Assembly: GCA_003584005.1 (NCBI GenBank)
Contig: QXHL01000009.1
Coordinates: forward strand, 26,782 to 90,781
Origin: Alicyclobacillaceae bacterium I2511
Lineage (GTDB): Bacteria > Bacillota > Bacilli > Alicyclobacillales > Alicyclobacillaceae
Length of the DNA stretch: 64,000 bases
Reading direction: 5' to 3'
In this document: positions 45,705 to 53,947 of the stretch, one piece after another
How the letters are laid out: every line of letters begins with the position of its first letter
How positions within the stretch are numbered: position 1 is the first letter of the stretch
The notes under the pieces: generated by a model
What the model was told of the DNA's origin: nothing
The model's input: only the letters and a program-made list of their open reading frames with translations
Database searches by the model: none
Program-made: the position numbers and the translations under genes

Positions 45705-46706
45705 TCAACCCAATATTTTGACAGAATTGCCTTCTCTAAAGGTTGTCGGTAATACAACCCGCTCTGGTAAATCCCCACCTTGCCCAGTAACTCTTTTTAG
45801 TAAAATTCCTCCTGACACTTCACCAACTTTTTCAGGGTTCTGAACAACGCATGTCACCTTGGGTTCAACTAAATCTTGAAGCGGAATTTCTCCAAAACTT
45901 ACTACGGACACATCTTTCGGAATGGACAATCCACAATTTTGGATAGCGAGCAAAACCCCAATTGCGATATCGTTATTTGCACATACAATTGCTGTGGGCC
46001 TTTCTTTTCTATGAGTTAATATTTCCTTAGTCAACCTATAACCACTTTTTTGATCGTATTTACCGTATACTATATCTACTTTAACTCCCATTTCACTCAT
46101 CGCACGATGATAACCCTTTTCTCTTTCAAGAACCGTGCTAATATGACGGCTTCCATTTATTAACGAAATCCGTTTGTGTCCACGTTCCAAGAGATATTTG
46201 ACCATATGATAAGTACTTTCCTCATTTTCCTCCACTACAAAGTCTACTTGAATTTCACTCGCAACCCGGTCCACCAGTATTACTGGAATACTTTCATCGA
46301 AAAACCCATTAATTTTTAAAGACAAATCTGATTGAGATGTAGCTAGAATGAGCGCATCCACTCTTTTCTCCAGAAACACCGTTAACAACGCATTTTCTTT
46401 TTCATCTTGGTCATGTGAACTGCCAATTAAAAGCCGATAATTATGAAGACTTAGTTCTTGTTCTAAACTGCCTAGTAGCCTCATGAAATGCGGATTACTC
46501 ACATCGGGCAACAACACCCCTACTGTCTGGGTTTTTAGCTTACGCAAACTTCGTGCAATATCATTCGGTTGGTACTTTAAAGATTTCATCGCTTTTTCGA
46601 CTCGCAGTTTCACCTCATCTTTGACGTGGCTTTTATTGTTCAAAACTCTCGAGACAGTGGCTGTTGAAACCCCAGCCAACGCTGCGACATCTTTCACATT
46701 TGGCAC
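45705..46706 (-). CDS. LacI-family transcriptional regulator
   Basis: About 333 residues, beginning at GTG (VPNVKDVAALAGVSTATVSR), 9 bases after GGTGGTGAG. The HTH is followed by the hinge VLNNKSHVKDEVKLRVEKA and the effector domain starting TVGVLLPDVSNPHFMRLLGS. The C-terminal EIPLQDLVEPKVTCVVQNPE is typical. It precedes fucI on the same strand and likely represses the whole sugar operon. A longer ATG-started version would place a perfect operator palindrome inside the coding region, which favours the GTG. Confidence 0.92.
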   Translation of the reverse strand: MPNVKDVAALAGVSTATVSRVLNNKSHVKDEVKLRVEKAMKSLKYQPNDIARSLRKLKTQTVGVLLPDVSNPHFMRLLGSLEQELSLHNYRLLIGSSHDQDEKENALLTVFLEKRVDALILATSQSDLSLKINGFFDESIPVILVDRVASEIQVDFVVEENEESTYHMVKYLLERGHKRISLINGSRHISTVLEREKGYHRAMSEMGVKVDIVYGKYDQKSGYRLTKEILTHRKERPTAIVCANNDIAIGVLLAIQNCGLSIPKDVSVVSFGEIPLQDLVEPKVTCVVQNPEKVGEVSGGILLKRVTGQGGDLPERVVLPTTFREGNSVKILG

Positions 46707-46726
46707 AGCTTTTTTCTCACCACCAA

Positions 46727-46746
46727 AATTGTAATCGATTACAATT
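46727..46746. promoter_or_regulatory. perfect LacI-type operator palindrome
   Basis: AATTGTAATCGATTACAATT is a perfect 20-bp palindrome with the central CG of LacI/CcpA-class operators, lying 21-40 bases upstream of the regulator's GTG start. It is the expected autoregulatory site for the adjacent LacI-type repressor. Confidence 0.75.
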
Positions 46747-46842
46747 GGAACAGTCATTTAATAATTAGAGAATATGCTTCAATCTACTTTTCGTCAACCC
46801 TTTTCCTCAAAACTCTCTGATCATTTTTTTACTACTTGTGTG

Positions 46843-46987
46843 TGTCCGGAAAGGGGTCTAGTCAGACCCAAGCAGTGCGAGGAGGCCAGCCCCAAATGCG
46901 CACTGAGCGTACGTTTTCGGTACGTGAAGGAGCATTTGGGGCGACGACGCGGCAATGCGTCGGGGAGTTCTGACCCCTTTCCGGACA
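46843..46987. repeat. 145-bp structured element, copy 1
   Basis: The ends TGTCCGGAAAGGGGTC and GACCCCTTTCCGGACA are perfect 16-bp inverted repeats. Inside are a hairpin closed by GCCCCAAATGC (46889-46899) with GCATTTGGGGC (46932-46942) and an inner CGTAC/GTACG stem, then a CGACGC/GCGTCG hairpin. A second copy at 47521 is 135/145 identical by eye. No open frame fits. It could be a non-autonomous element moved by a REP-associated (Y1) transposase, or a structured RNA. Confidence 0.8.
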
Positions 46988-47189
46988 ACCTCTACTTTAA
47001 ATTCTATCAAGGCTCATCCAATTTTGGGGTGAAGTCAGTGGCAATTGGTGGTGCATATACGTCCAATTGGAACCAGAAAACCCGTGGCCATCGGTAATAA
47101 GAGACTCCCATCCGGTACTGGCCCTGATGGCCCCTCATCGATTGCCCGACCGCAAAGTTAAACACTATTTTGGTAACGACGTTTCACTG

Positions 47190-47488
47190 GGCTTCGTAGA
47201 CCATTCACATTCCATATAGGGGTTTCTCCTGCAAATCATGCCCCCATCTAGGATTCTCTTGGGAACTGAATCGACGGTCTCAAATAAAGGTCCACAGGAC
47301 GCTTATGGGCCTTTTCAAACCACTTTTCGCATAAATAAGCGTTCGCCAGGCCTTTATTTCAGCAAATTTGGTGCAAATACGGTGGGAAAACGTGCAATTA
47401 GCGACTTTCACACCCTTATTTGCGTTTTCTCCCTCGATATTTGAGGATTTAGCGACTGGGGGACCCTTAATTCAAGAACCGTAAAATT
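47190..47488. repeat. ~300-bp dispersed repeat, copy B
   Basis: Matches 5100-5395 throughout, including the blocks CTTATGGGCCTTTTCAA, CGCATAAATAAGCGTTCGCC, CCCTCGATATTTGA and TTAGCGACTGGGGGAC. The repeated AATAAG/CTTATT words are kept. It is flanked on both sides by 145-bp structured elements, unlike copy A. Confidence 0.7.
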
Positions 47489-47520
47489 CGAAAAGGCCGA
47501 ATAGGGACGATTCTAGTGCG

Positions 47521-47665
47521 TGTCCAAAAAGGGGTCTGGTCAGACCCAAGCAGTGCGAGGAGGCCAGCCCCAAATGCGCACAAAGCGTACGTTTTCGGTA
47601 CGTGAAGGAGCATTTGGGGCGACGGTGCGGCAATGCGTCGGGGAGTTCTGACCCCTTTTTGGGCA
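47521..47665. repeat. 145-bp structured element, copy 2
   Basis: Same length as copy 1, with 10 differences. In the terminal stem GG on the left became AA while CC on the right became TT, so pairing is kept; one further pair becomes T/G. Most remaining differences fall in loops or in the short hairpin near 47620. The matched changes indicate selection for the fold, in DNA or RNA. Confidence 0.8.
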
Positions 47666-47851
47666 ACCTCTTATAGTGTCTATTTCCGTAACCCCTTCAA
47701 TGGGCAGGCAAGCCAACAAGTGTCCATCCTGCTACTACGAGGTCCCTGAGTCGCCTCCCCGAGTCGCAACCCCCGCCCAACAAAATGGGGGGCTGCAATC
47801 CCGTAGTCCACAAATCCCGCACATTCCTCTGTGTTTAATTTGTTACACAAG

Positions 47852-49258
47852 TTATATTCCACCACTTGCCCGCAGTTGCGCCAACATGGGGGCACTGGGG
47901 TCAAGGGTAAAACCCGTTACCTGCCATGTGGGGTCATTCACCAGTGACAGCAGCAGCGAGTGACCCCCCTGTTGGTAAAGATAATCTGCCTTCTGACCAT
48001 TGGCAGCCACCGTAGTCAAGGATGCTGTCACAGCTGTATGGGATGGCCATAAAAAGCCCAGATATGGACGCTGTTGTATAAATTCCGTCAAAAACGTCGA
48101 CGTCCAAATATTGTGATCCCATTGACCGTCACTAGAATTTGTCGCTTGCAAAGCACTCTGCATCTGTGTGAGGGCATTGTAAGCATCCACCTGTGGATTG
48201 GTTTGCAATGTAGGCTGTGTGTCAAATACCCCGGTTTCATACATGTCCGTTTGCTGAAAAGAATGCCCGTTATACTGATATACCTGGGTGTAGGCACTGT
48301 CGTCTTTACTCCCATTGGGGGCCATCAAGTTCCAGTTGTATGTTCGCTGGCTCACCTCTACCAGCGGCGTGCCGTCCTGCAACCAGAGGGCCACACCGTT
48401 GTCCCCCACAAAGGATTGCACCAGTTCCGGCTGTCCAGTAGCGGTAAATTTGAACAAATACAACAGTTCATTGTGGGCACCCGCTCCGTCCGTCACAGCC
48501 ACCATTGCTTGTTGCGGCATCTGCGTCATCCCTACGACCCACTGGGCTTGGGTCGGGAAGTCGTACACCTGTTGATTTGGTGTGACGATTGAAAGTACCA
48601 ATGGATGAACAGACCCTTGTGTAAAAGTGGCTGTGTTCTCTAACATCACTGCCTGTGTTCCTTGGGGGGAAAGTGAAATACCTTGAGCAAAACTGACAAT
48701 GGCATGAGGGTGTCTGCGTTGATAGGCCTGCATCAGGGTTTCAGGAACCTGGGTAAATAACTTCCATGTGTTCCCATCCCATGAACTAGCAATATTGATT
48801 TTCCCCAGCACCTGCATCACATACCACATTGGCATGTACGTGGTGAGTAGCCGAGAGGACGAGTCTGCCAGGGTCAGGGAACTCACTCTCTTCATAACGA
48901 TTCCATTCAAAGAAATTTCTGAATTTCCGTTTCCGACTTCAGTAGCGTCCACAGGGTTCACGGGCAGACTGGCTGTCGTGATGTTCCAGTCTCCATGGTC
49001 CCAGGTGCTATTCACTCCAACTGCAGACAGGGCGTGCATCAAATACCAAATTGGGAAATACGTCGTGCCCTGGTGAACCACTCCCTTGGTTGACACCACC
49101 AAGTGTCCATTCAAGGCCAAAGTGGCATTTGAAAAGGAAAATGAGTTTGCCCTTGCCACATCACCACTTGGACCCACCCAAGCAGAAAACCACACCCAGC
49201 CTGAAGCCAAGACCGCTACCAGTGCAATAAACCATGCCCTTCGCTTCACTTTCCCCAT
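47852..49258 (-). CDS. secreted or membrane-anchored protein with stalk-type (copper amine oxidase N-like) domains
   Basis: About 468 residues, starting at the ATG 8 bases after GGGAG. A signal/anchor segment (AWFIALVAVLASGWVWFSAW) is followed by two repeats of a stalk-type domain: LALNGHLVVSTKGVVHQGTT with FPIWYLMHALSAVG, and ISLNGIVMKRVSSLTLADSS with MPMWYVMQVLGKIN. The rest, rich in Gln, Thr and aromatic residues, I do not recognise; it has repeated beta-strand-like stretches such as DGAGAHNELLYLFKF. Probably an extracellular protein at the cell wall. Confidence 0.75.
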   Translation of the reverse strand: MGKVKRRAWFIALVAVLASGWVWFSAWVGPSGDVARANSFSFSNATLALNGHLVVSTKGVVHQGTTYFPIWYLMHALSAVGVNSTWDHGDWNITTASLPVNPVDATEVGNGNSEISLNGIVMKRVSSLTLADSSSRLLTTYMPMWYVMQVLGKINIASSWDGNTWKLFTQVPETLMQAYQRRHPHAIVSFAQGISLSPQGTQAVMLENTATFTQGSVHPLVLSIVTPNQQVYDFPTQAQWVVGMTQMPQQAMVAVTDGAGAHNELLYLFKFTATGQPELVQSFVGDNGVALWLQDGTPLVEVSQRTYNWNLMAPNGSKDDSAYTQVYQYNGHSFQQTDMYETGVFDTQPTLQTNPQVDAYNALTQMQSALQATNSSDGQWDHNIWTSTFLTEFIQQRPYLGFLWPSHTAVTASLTTVAANGQKADYLYQQGGHSLLLSLVNDPTWQVTGFTLDPSAPMLAQLRASGGI

Positions 49259-49467
49259 TACCCCCACTCCCAGCCACCCAGGGTCTCTTCAACACATGCT
49301 CGTGGAATTCTGATTTCTTGCCCACTGGTATCAAAGATATGAGGGGAAAGATTGCAAATATCACACCCGTCCAATTAGAAAATAGATGTGTGATAGGCCG
49401 TGGAACGAAAGCACAGTTTAGGCCTGCATCAAGCACAGGACAGGCCTATTCCAAACATAGTCTCGGC

Positions 49468-50088
49468 CTACCCCCGTTCCATAACCACCCCGAGCATAAC
49501 CTCCAACCCGGACACGACATCTGCCAGTGCCATGCTGGGTTGATTTCCCTCCGTTACCTGTTTGGGAAGATAGGGGATGTGCACAAATCCTCCTATCACC
49601 CCCGGATAACGGGTGTCCAATAAATGCATCAGACCATAAAACAGGTGGTTGCAGACATAGGTGCCGGCACTGTTGGACACGCTGGCAGGGAGGCCTGCTT
49701 GTTGCAGGGCCGCCACAATTTTTTTGATAGGAAGCCCCGTCCAGTAAGCCACTGGGCCACCTTGTACCACTGGTGTGTCCAGTGGCTGCTGACCCTCATT
49801 ATCCGCAATTCGCGCATCATTCACATTGATGGCCACCCTCTCTAGGGTAATTCCAAATCGACCGCCAGCCTGTCCGACACACACCACCACCTGCGGTCGG
49901 TACTTGACGATGGCCGCTTCCAAATCCGCCAACGACTTTTGGAATGCGGTGGGCAGTTGCACGCCTACAATTTTGACACCCTCGGCGGTGCTTTTTTCGG
50001 TCAGTGCACGCACCGCCTCCCAGGCGGGATTAACCGTCTCACCCGCAAACGGATTGAACCCCGTGAGCAATACACTTATTTTTGTCAT
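49468..50088 (-). CDS. pcp: pyroglutamyl-peptidase I
   Basis: 206 residues. LLTGFNPFAGETVNPAWEAV is the family's N-terminal signature. The catalytic triad is supplied by the glutamate in GRFGITLERVAINVNDARI, the cysteine in SNSAGTYVCNHLFYGLMHLL and the histidine in GGFVHIPYLPKQV. It removes N-terminal pyroglutamate from peptides in the cytoplasm. Its start overlaps the stop of the glutathione peroxidase gene by 4 bases (ATGA), so the two are co-translated. Confidence 0.95.
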   Translation of the reverse strand: MTKISVLLTGFNPFAGETVNPAWEAVRALTEKSTAEGVKIVGVQLPTAFQKSLADLEAAIVKYRPQVVVCVGQAGGRFGITLERVAINVNDARIADNEGQQPLDTPVVQGGPVAYWTGLPIKKIVAALQQAGLPASVSNSAGTYVCNHLFYGLMHLLDTRYPGVIGGFVHIPYLPKQVTEGNQPSMALADVVSGLEVMLGVVMERG

Positions 50089-50588
50089 CTCAATTCTGCT
50101 CCATTGGCAACCAACAGGGTTTCAATGTCCGAACGTAAACTTTCTGGGGTCGTCGCCGAAGCATAGCGTTTCACCACATTGCCTTGCCTGTCCACCAGAA
50201 ACTTTGTAAAGTTCCACTTGATGGCCTCCGAACCTAAAACTCCCTTAGCACTGCGAGTCAGATACTGGTACAGTGGGTGAGCATTGGGGCCGTTGACATC
50301 AATTTTGGCAAACACCGGAAAGGTAACCCTGTAATTCATCTGGCAGAATGCCAGTACTTCCTCTATTGTACCCGGTTCTTGGTGGCCAAACTGATTGCAG
50401 GGGAAGGCTAGTACAGTGAATCCACGCGATTGGGTTGCCTCATGTAATTCCTGAAGACCTTTGTATTGTGGTGTAAAACCACATTTACTGGCTGTATTTA
50501 CAATCAGCAATACTTTCCCTGCGTATTCCTGTAAAGATTGCTGCACACCCGTAGGAGTTTCTACGGAAAAACTATACACGGTGGCCAT
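50085..50588 (-). CDS. glutathione peroxidase family thiol peroxidase
   Basis: 167 residues from the second in-frame ATG of the region, 7 bases after GGAGGA. LLIVNTASKCGFTPQYKGL contains the peroxidatic Cys36; VLAFPCNQFGHQEPGT and the WNFTKFLVDRQGNVVKRY segment are also conserved. The active site has cysteine rather than selenocysteine, and Bacillota relatives usually use thioredoxin. It is upstream of and coupled to pcp. Confidence 0.93.
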   Translation of the reverse strand: MATVYSFSVETPTGVQQSLQEYAGKVLLIVNTASKCGFTPQYKGLQELHEATQSRGFTVLAFPCNQFGHQEPGTIEEVLAFCQMNYRVTFPVFAKIDVNGPNAHPLYQYLTRSAKGVLGSEAIKWNFTKFLVDRQGNVVKRYASATTPESLRSDIETLLVANGAELR

Positions 50589-50777
50589 AGTCATTCCTCC
50601 CTCCATTCCTAGTGTACAGAATTTTGAGACATCCGTCCAAAAACAGATCAATTTTACGCAAGCATATTCAGGTCAATGTTTTGATGATTCTGGGCGGATT
50701 AACCCTGAATCAGGTCACTGGCAGCGTTGCTGGCCACGGCCCACTGGATGGTTCCAACATTACATATACATACCACA

Positions 50778-50811
50778 ACGAGGTGGGAGCCCCATCAGGT
50801 TCCCACCTCGT
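50778..50811 (-). terminator. hairpin downstream of alanine dehydrogenase
   Basis: ACGAGGTGGGA and TCCCACCTCGT are perfect 11-bp arms around a 12-base loop, located between the ald stop and the peroxidase gene. The T-run is poor, so termination may be partial or Rho-assisted. Confidence 0.55.
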
Positions 50812-50854
50812 CCCTATTATTGCATATTGACCAACTTATCTAGAAGCATAAACG

Positions 50855-51994
50855 TTAGTGGGTTACTGGTACGCCCACCTCAGCCAAAGCTGCTTCTGGG
50901 GTCATGTAGGGGGCATTCAGCGCCTCTGCTACACCGAGATAAGTGACATGACCGAAGGCGACATTCAGTCCCTTGCGCAGTGCTACATCTTCGGAAAGGG
51001 CCTGGCGCCATCCCTTGTTGGCAATCTCTAGCGCATAGGGCAAGGTCACATTCGTCAGTGCCAGGGTTGCTGTCCGAGGTACCGCCCCCGGCATGTTGGC
51101 GACGGCGTAATGCACCACACCGTATTTGACATAGGTGGGATGGTCATGTGTGGTCGTGTGGTCTGTTGTTGCAAAAATACCGCCCTGGTCAATAGCCACA
51201 TCCACCAACACGGAACCGAGTTTCATACCCGCGACAGTTTCCTCGCTAACCAGGGTAGGTGCTTTAGCGCCGGGAATCAAAACCGCACCCACAACCAAGT
51301 CGGCCTGGGAGACCGCACTGGCGATGTTGTGTGGATTGGACACTAGGGTATTGAGGGCATTGCCAAACAAGTCATCCAACTGCCGCAGTCTGTCCACGTT
51401 GACGTCCAGAATGGTGACCTTAGCACCCATTCCGAGGGCAATTTTGGCCGCGCTGATACCAACAATACCTCCGCCGATGATGGCCACATGACCACGTTCC
51501 ACACCGGGGACGCCGCCCAGTAAAACGCCACTACCGCCATTAAATTTCTCTAGGAATTGGCTGCCAATTTGCACAGACATTTTGCCAGCAATTTCACTCA
51601 TTGGAATGAGCAACGGCAGTCCATGATCATCCTGCACAGTTTCGTAGCCAATCCCCACTACGCGAGCCGCCTGCAAGGCTTTTGCCAGTTCGGGAGCTGC
51701 AGCCAAGTGTAGGTAAGTAAACAGAACGAGGCCCTCTCGAAAGTATCCATACTCTGAGGGCAGGGGTTCTTTAACCTTCATAATCATATCGGCTTTCTGC
51801 CACACCTCAGCTGCCGTGGCAACCACCTTAGCCTGTGCGGACAAATAGTCGTCATCCGTGAATCCGCTGCCAATTCCTGCGCCACTTTCAACCCACAGGG
51901 TGTGTCCTGCCTGCACAAGAGCCTTCACACCAGCTGGCGTCAAGGCCACGCGATTTTCATTATTTTTGATTTCCTTCGGTACTCCGATTTGCAT
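50855..51994 (-). CDS. ald: alanine dehydrogenase
   Basis: 379 residues. [20 protein letters not shown] starts the family. The pyruvate-binding lysine is K75 in [13 protein letters not shown] and the catalytic histidine H96 in [31 protein letters not shown] is the NAD-binding fold. It interconverts L-alanine and pyruvate plus ammonia. The PucR-type regulator directly upstream resembles AdeR, the activator of ald in Bacillus subtilis, which suggests alanine-induced expression. Confidence 0.97.
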   Translation of the reverse strand: MQIGVPKEIKNNENRVALTPAGVKALVQAGHTLWVESGAGIGSGFTDDDYLSAQAKVVATAAEVWQKADMIMKVKEPLPSEYGYFREGLVLFTYLHLAAAPELAKALQAARVVGIGYETVQDDHGLPLLIPMSEIAGKMSVQIGSQFLEKFNGGSGVLLGGVPGVERGHVAIIGGGIVGISAAKIALGMGAKVTILDVNVDRLRQLDDLFGNALNTLVSNPHNIASAVSQADLVVGAVLIPGAKAPTLVSEETVAGMKLGSVLVDVAIDQGGIFATTDHTTTHDHPTYVKYGVVHYAVANMPGAVPRTATLALTNVTLPYALEIANKGWRQALSEDVALRKGLNVAFGHVTYLGVAEALNAPYMTPEAALAEVGVPVTH

Positions 51995-52264
51995 CGAATT
52001 TTGCCTCCCATTTGTGTGCGTGTCCGAAGGTGGGAAAGAAGAAGGTAGCCCTCAAATCAAGCTACAACCCTTAGCACACGGGAATCCCCAACCCCAGTTT
52101 GGACATCTACTTTACGATGTTCACTATAAGCACTCCAAAAAGAAATGTCTTCATGTGAAGTAAAAGACATTACGCCTGGAACTTGTAGAAATTCACGAAT
52201 CAGTGCTATCCCGAGGACAAATTTCAGCCGCAAAAAAATATTCAACAAGCTACAGCCCCCAACC

Positions 52265-53515
52265 TCAATCAGGATCAGGGTGGGAAAAGTTCATCATACG
52301 CTCCAATTTCAGGTCAAAGTAGAGAGACATTCGCTGATGCGGGCTGTTTAAATCTGTCCCACCAATTTCTTCAATCCGCTTCAGTCGATATGTCAGGGTA
52401 TTGATGTGAATGTGTAGCGCCTGGGCGGCGTCTTTCATACTCCCCCCATGGTTGAGGTACACCTCCAGGGTCTCCATGAAATCCGCCCGGTGACGCTGGT
52501 CATAACCTCGTAAACGTACCAAGGTGTCATTGATGAGTGAATCCTTTGGAAACGCTTCTAATAATTTGGGGATAAATCGCAACATCCCCAGTTGCCCATA
52601 TGTATAAATGTTCTCCAATTGTTCTTGAAAAACACCTCTCAATTTGAGAACAGCTTCTGCTTCCTGATAACTTTCCGAAACACGGATGTAGCTGGAGTAC
52701 ACTTGACCACATCCCCCGTCCATTTCACGATGACCGAAGCGCTCGGCTACGGTCCGTAATGTGGACAACACGAAATCCTGACAGGTTTCGGCGACAAACA
52801 ACCCTGGATTGCCGGGACCCACCAACAAAATTAGGCGGTTGCGACTGTAAGTCTGAAACACTGGTTTGACCCGTTGACTGGTGTTAACCACGTAAGTGAC
52901 ATTGTCCACCCAGCTCTCCTTTGCCTCGCTGCAGGCAAACGTGACCACGGCAAACTGTTTGGGTAGTTTCAAGTTCAGAGCCTGTTTTTTCTCTGCCAAC
53001 ACCTCGTCGGACAAAGTGCGTCCCATCAGCAGTCCCCAAAAAAATTCCCGCTTTGCTTCTTCTTGAACCTGCCTGCCCGCATTCCACTGAATGAGTTTTA
53101 AACTGACCACCCGTGCCGCTTGCTTTAGAAAGGCCAGGTCCTCCGCAGAAAAAGTCCGTGTTTCAATCGCCCAAATATATCCAATTAACTCCGATCCGCG
53201 GCGGACGCTAATCGCTATGCGGCGGTTCAGACCCACCGAGACGATGGCTGGAATCCACACCGCCTCCGTAGTATCGGCCAGTCTCTGAATGGCCCCCTGC
53301 TCCCACAGCGCATCAATCACCCGTTCTGGCACCTGGTGTGACATGATGGTACCTGTGCGCGCACTGTCCGATGTCGCTGCGTCATGGGCACTGTAGGCCA
53401 ACAAGTGATGGTTTCTGTCCTCAATGGTGACGGGCGCCTGTAACGTGCGACCAATTGTGTTTGCCAGGTCTTCCAGAGAATCAAATGTCATCCGGGTGAT
53501 GTCGTAATCGGCCAC
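52265..53515 (-). CDS. PucR-family transcriptional regulator (AdeR-like)
   Basis: About 416 residues from a GTG with AAGGAG 9 bases upstream. An N-terminal sensor half (DLANTIGRTLQAPVTIEDRN, HHLLAYSAH) is followed by the CdaR/PucR GGDEF-like middle and the C-terminal PucR HTH: YLNHGGSMKDAAQALHIHIN and TLTYRLKRIEEIGG. In Bacillus subtilis the PucR-family protein AdeR activates ald, and here the gene lies 270 bases upstream of ald on the same strand. Two tandem operator-like repeats precede it at 53544-53581. Confidence 0.9.
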   Translation of the reverse strand: MADYDITRMTFDSLEDLANTIGRTLQAPVTIEDRNHHLLAYSAHDAATSDSARTGTIMSHQVPERVIDALWEQGAIQRLADTTEAVWIPAIVSVGLNRRIAISVRRGSELIGYIWAIETRTFSAEDLAFLKQAARVVSLKLIQWNAGRQVQEEAKREFFWGLLMGRTLSDEVLAEKKQALNLKLPKQFAVVTFACSEAKESWVDNVTYVVNTSQRVKPVFQTYSRNRLILLVGPGNPGLFVAETCQDFVLSTLRTVAERFGHREMDGGCGQVYSSYIRVSESYQEAEAVLKLRGVFQEQLENIYTYGQLGMLRFIPKLLEAFPKDSLINDTLVRLRGYDQRHRADFMETLEVYLNHGGSMKDAAQALHIHINTLTYRLKRIEEIGGTDLNSPHQRMSLYFDLKLERMMNFSHPDPD

Positions 53516-53543
53516 TGCATTAAACTCCTTGCTGATTCTATCG

Positions 53544-53581
53544 CGTGGGTGGACCCATTGCCACGTGGGTGCACCCATTGC
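53544..53581. promoter_or_regulatory. tandem 18-bp operator-like repeats upstream of the PucR gene
   Basis: CGTGGGTGGACCCATTGC (53544-53561) and CGTGGGTGCACCCATTGC (53564-53581) differ at one base and are spaced exactly 20 bases apart. Each contains a GGGTG-ACCC palindrome. They lie about 30 bases before the regulator's GTG start, between it and the divergent riboswitch. Confidence 0.6.
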
Positions 53582-53689
53582 TTGTACATCTATGTTATCA
53601 CAGGATTCTTATCGAGTGCACTCCAACCGTATGCAATACCAAGGAAGCCTACTCTTCCAATTTGTTCACTGCCGGAGTAAAATGGGAAA

Positions 53690-53780
53690 GGTAATATTAA
53701 AAACGAGCAAACCTTGAGAAATCGAGGGACGCAAAGCCATGGGCCTACGGTGAATGCTAAGGCTGCCAGGTTGCTGATAT
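53690..53780 (+). ncRNA. cyclic di-GMP-I (GEMM) riboswitch aptamer
   Basis: The conserved GEMM core is readable. GAGCAAACC leads into a stem CCTTGA-GAAA-TCGAGG with the GAAA tetraloop, then GGGACGCAAAGCCATGGG, CCTACGG, and after a short arm GCTGCCAGGTTGC. In known aptamers the GAAA loop docks on the second arm and the guanines of this core bind c-di-GMP. A strong terminator 45 bases downstream is the probable expression platform. The regulated gene, interrupted by a TnpB element, starts just beyond. Confidence 0.92.
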
Positions 53781-53824
53781 GGACACTAACTGTGGGTAGA
53801 TCCGGAATCTCCCATTGAAGTCTC

Positions 53825-53852
53825 AGCGCCTGGCCAATGCCAGGCGCTTTTT
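53825..53852 (+). terminator. intrinsic terminator, riboswitch expression platform
   Basis: AGCGCCTGGC and GCCAGGCGCT form a perfect 10-bp stem with a CAAT loop, followed by TTTTT. It lies between the c-di-GMP aptamer and the downstream coding region, so ligand binding probably decides read-through. Confidence 0.92.
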
Positions 53853-53947
53853 GTGAAGGTCTCATTGGCACAGAGAAAGGAGGTTTCCATCTGCGCATCT
53901 GTCTCCAAGTATGATTTTTTAAATCCAGCCTGGAACATTCATCTTAC

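Larger units (their letters stand above)
46990..47851. other. gene-free interval holding repeats
   Basis: No coding region. It contains the second ~300-bp dispersed repeat (47190-47488) and the second 145-bp structured element (47521-47665). From 47676 to the stop at 47852 there is unassigned sequence with a small CCCC/GGGG hairpin near 47770-47790. Confidence 0.6.

Noticed and set aside
45700..47700. Possible CRISPR array in the repeat-rich region
   Set aside because: The repeats are two 145-bp and one ~300-bp unit, not short repeats with uniform spacers, and no cas genes are present.
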